Below, piece after piece: positions 62,414 through 64,000 of a stretch of 64,000 bases of DNA. Every line of letters starts with the position of its first letter. Within the stretch, counting starts at the first letter, position 1. The DNA comes from Desulfofarcimen acetoxidans DSM 771 (GTDB lineage Bacteria; Bacillota; Desulfotomaculia; Desulfotomaculales; Desulfofarciminaceae). Under the pieces are notes generated by a model. It had not been told where the DNA came from. It was given only the letters and a program-made list of their open reading frames with translations, and did no database searches. The DNA lies in contig NC_013216.1 in assembly GCF_000024205.1 (NCBI RefSeq), positions 806,001 to 870,000 on the forward strand, read 5' to 3'. A program made the translations under genes and the position numbers.

Positions 62414-62640
62414 AAATATCTAAATTATTACACATCACAAGGATTGAGTGAGAGAAGAATTAATGACTGTCGTACTCATGTTAAAATGTTCTTTAACCGT
62501 TATTCTGAAGCTTACAACAAAAATGTGAAATCTGCAGCGTTGGAATATTTAGTCCAGCCAGTAAAGCCAGCAACGTTTAATCTAAGATTGGTTTATCTGA
62601 AAGACTTCTTTGAATGGTGCGTTGGCGAGAGGTTATTTGA
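62414..62640 (+). pseudogene. N-terminal (SAM-like) fragment of a tyrosine integrase
   Basis: KYLNYYTSQGLSERRINDCR, then THVKMFFNRY and PATFNLRLVYLKDFFEWC form the core-binding domain of a phage-type integrase. There is no catalytic domain; the frame runs into the end of the minus-strand anti-sigma gene near 62640. The missing start and end mark it as a remnant. It may have belonged to the element that used the tRNA-Leu. Confidence 0.78.
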
Positions 62641-62965
62641 GTTTGGGTATAATTCTAAAATCCATAAAGCAATAGAGAACAAGAGCAATAAGGGCAATAG
62701 CCAAAATAGTGATTAAAATGCCTTTTAGCAGTGATTTTAACATTCCTTTTTTCCATCTCTTTGACAGTTTTTTTACCGCCTCGGCCTCGTGCAAATTCTG
62801 TTCCGCTTTGTTAATAGATAATGCATTGTTCATTACCAGCAGCTCGGCTTTGCATCTGTCACAATAAGCAAGATGTTCCTCAACCATCGTTTTGCTGTCG
62901 TTACTGCAAACGCCATCGTGATACAATGGCAACAAATCTTTAACAATTTCACAAGATATTTTCAT
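62633..62965 (-). CDS. Anti-sigma factor with zinc-finger (zf-HC2), possibly truncated
   Basis: 110 residues. N-terminal zinc-binding EEHLAYCDRCKAEL (H-x3-C-x2-C about 47-57), with another Cys in ISCEIV; a single membrane helix near residues 82-104 (LLKGILITILAIALIALVLY). Almost no extracellular domain follows, and the end overlaps the integrase fragment, so the C-terminus has probably been cut off. ATG 62965 overlaps the sigma gene by four bases. Confidence 0.8.
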   Translation of the reverse strand: MKISCEIVKDLLPLYHDGVCSNDSKTMVEEHLAYCDRCKAELLVMNNALSINKAEQNLHEAEAVKKLSKRWKKGMLKSLLKGILITILAIALIALVLYCFMDFRIIPKLK

Positions 62966-63450
62966 TTCATTGCCTCCTGTAATTGTTTTTTTGCCCTGTA
63001 AAAAATCAGCCTTGCCCAACTATCGGTTTTCCCGAATAACTCACCGATTTGAGAAAATGGCAGTTCTCCGAATACCCGCAAAGTAAAGACCTCTTTGTAT
63101 GGCTCATTCAGATTATGAAGCAGAATGTGTAACCGCGTTGCCGCTTCTTTATTAAAGTAATCTCTTTCTATGTCTGATGTTATATCCGGGAAATCTGCAT
63201 CTATATCCAGAGCGATACGCTTTCGTTTTTTGGAAAGTGAGAAGTAAGTATTTTTAGCAATCTGATAAAGCCATACGTATAATTTGCAGCTTCCATTGAA
63301 CTGATCTATATGCCGCATGGCTTTGAAAAAAGTTTCCTGCGTAACCTCTTCCGCGATAGCCTCGTTCCGGCATAGGGTTAGCACATATTTATATACATCA
63401 GAAAAATATTTTGTATATATTTCTTCGAAGTCTGTCACTTTCTCACTCAC
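62962..63450 (-). CDS. ECF-type RNA polymerase sigma factor
   Basis: 162 residues. Region 2: DVYKYVLTLCRNEAIAEEVTQETFFKAM; region 4: EPYKEVFTLRVFGELPFSQI then GKTDSWARLIFYRAKKQL. It forms the standard pair with the membrane anti-sigma downstream, with a 4-base overlap. Such sigma factors answer envelope stress or antimicrobials in Firmicutes. ATG 63450 has GAGGTGAG upstream. Target promoters are unknown. Confidence 0.9.
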   Translation of the reverse strand: MSEKVTDFEEIYTKYFSDVYKYVLTLCRNEAIAEEVTQETFFKAMRHIDQFNGSCKLYVWLYQIAKNTYFSLSKKRKRIALDIDADFPDITSDIERDYFNKEAATRLHILLHNLNEPYKEVFTLRVFGELPFSQIGELFGKTDSWARLIFYRAKKQLQEAMK

Positions 63451-63496
63451 CTCCTGCCCATAAGACTCAACTCCTATAAAAACGTTTCAAAGTTTT

Positions 63497-63904
63497 TTAT
63501 TTTTCTTTCGCCTTGCACCTACTAATTTTTGCATTCATTTCGATGAAAGGGTCATGTATAATATTCTTGATTTTTTTCTTAAGCCGACAAATTCTTGTGG
63601 TTATTGCTATAGCTGAAACATCATATTTTCCCGACAATTCTAAAATCGACATATGGTTAATTTTCACTATTTGTTGTTTTTTCAATATCTTATCAGATAG
63701 CATTTCGATATCGTCAATATTGCCATTTAAAATTTTCTCAAAATCATTATCTGATGATAGTATAATATTTGATATATTATCATCAATGAATACTTCATGC
63801 CTCTTTTTTATATACATGCTCCTGTATAAACTGTTAATCAGATTTCTGGTTTTAGTATATAGCCAGCCTTCAAACAACCTTAAGCTGCTGTGTTCAAAAG
63901 GCAC
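63497..63904 (-). pseudogene. 5'-truncated second sigma-70-family factor
   Basis: The fragment starts in the middle of region 2 (LFEGWLYTKTRNLINSLYRS) and keeps region 4 (HMSILELSGKYDVSAIAITT then RICRLKKKIKNII). The frame is open across 63904 but the preceding residues do not fit a sigma factor, so region 1.2/2.1 is gone. It faces a different fragment on the plus strand from 63901. Confidence 0.6.
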
Positions 63905-64000
63905 GTGTAGGTGATTTTGAATCCGTAAAAGATTTCTTGGAGTATAGAGTTGACCAAGGCAGAGGCTCGGATTATGTATCAGTAATTCAAATTAAATCTG
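63901..64000 (+). pseudogene. Start-less coding fragment running off the window
   Basis: The frame ARVGDFESVKDFLEYRVDQG then RGSDYVSVIQIKS is open to the window end. Codon use looks coding; no start is visible. Family not identified. It ends exactly where the sigma fragment begins on the other strand, so this is another junction. Confidence 0.35.

Noticed and set aside
1-64000. CRISPR array
   Set aside because: No regularly spaced direct repeats were found; the dispersed repeat copies are kilobases apart.

Overview
The window reads as chromosome of an anaerobic, spore-forming Firmicute, most like the Desulfotomaculum/Pelotomaculum group of Clostridia. Pointers are YyaC and Spo0E-like sporulation proteins, a TRAP (MtrB) regulator, strong AGGAGG-type ribosome sites with many GTG/TTG starts, a membrane-bound group 4 hydrogenase, an acetate-uptake transporter and bacterial glycogen genes. 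The genus is an inference from gene content; no 16S gene is present.

Positions 1 to about 42,600 are ordinary core chromosome. A Hyf/formate-hydrogenlyase-like [NiFe] hydrogenase operon enters from the left edge (1-5870). A small toxin-antitoxin insert (5925-7200) sits between two copies of a terminator half. Then come an AceTr acetate transporter, a GH57 branching enzyme with a DUF4912 membrane protein, a CoA-binding protein, endonuclease III, TrmL, a MoxR ATPase with a VWA protein, a sigma-54 activator, DnaE, MtrB, AccD-AccA, Pfk-Pyk, DedA, an SGNH hydrolase, the glgBCDA glycogen operon, CysK, YyaC, a gene with a sigma-54 promoter, two flavoproteins, a HAD phosphatase, a Dam-type methylase and a DUF6765 protein. 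A family of non-coding repeats of about 155 bp, with a hairpin at one end, is dispersed through the intergenic gaps of this part only.

From tRNA-Leu (42,782) to the right edge the window is a decayed genomic island. It holds fragments of ISL3 transposase, ParA, DUF429, ThyX and tyrosine integrase; an OLD-like ATPase with one in-frame stop plus a truncated DUF4276 partner; an intact IS1634-type element that splits an XRE repressor with a visible 6-bp target duplication; an IS110 element with a structured leader; a coiled-coil protein; a HARE-HTH protein; a methyltransferase; and ECF sigma/anti-sigma genes. Three element types known for RNA-guided enzymes lie within 14 kb: an IS200/IS605 TnpB with an unusual RuvC site, the IS110 element, and an IS607 element with a frameshifted TnpB followed by a GC-rich structured RNA region.

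Together the core genes suggest glycolysis, glycogen storage, fatty-acid initiation and H2/formate or H2/ferredoxin energy metabolism coupled to ion pumping. The right third records repeated insertion and decay at a tRNA gene. No CRISPR array, rRNA or clear riboswitch was seen.
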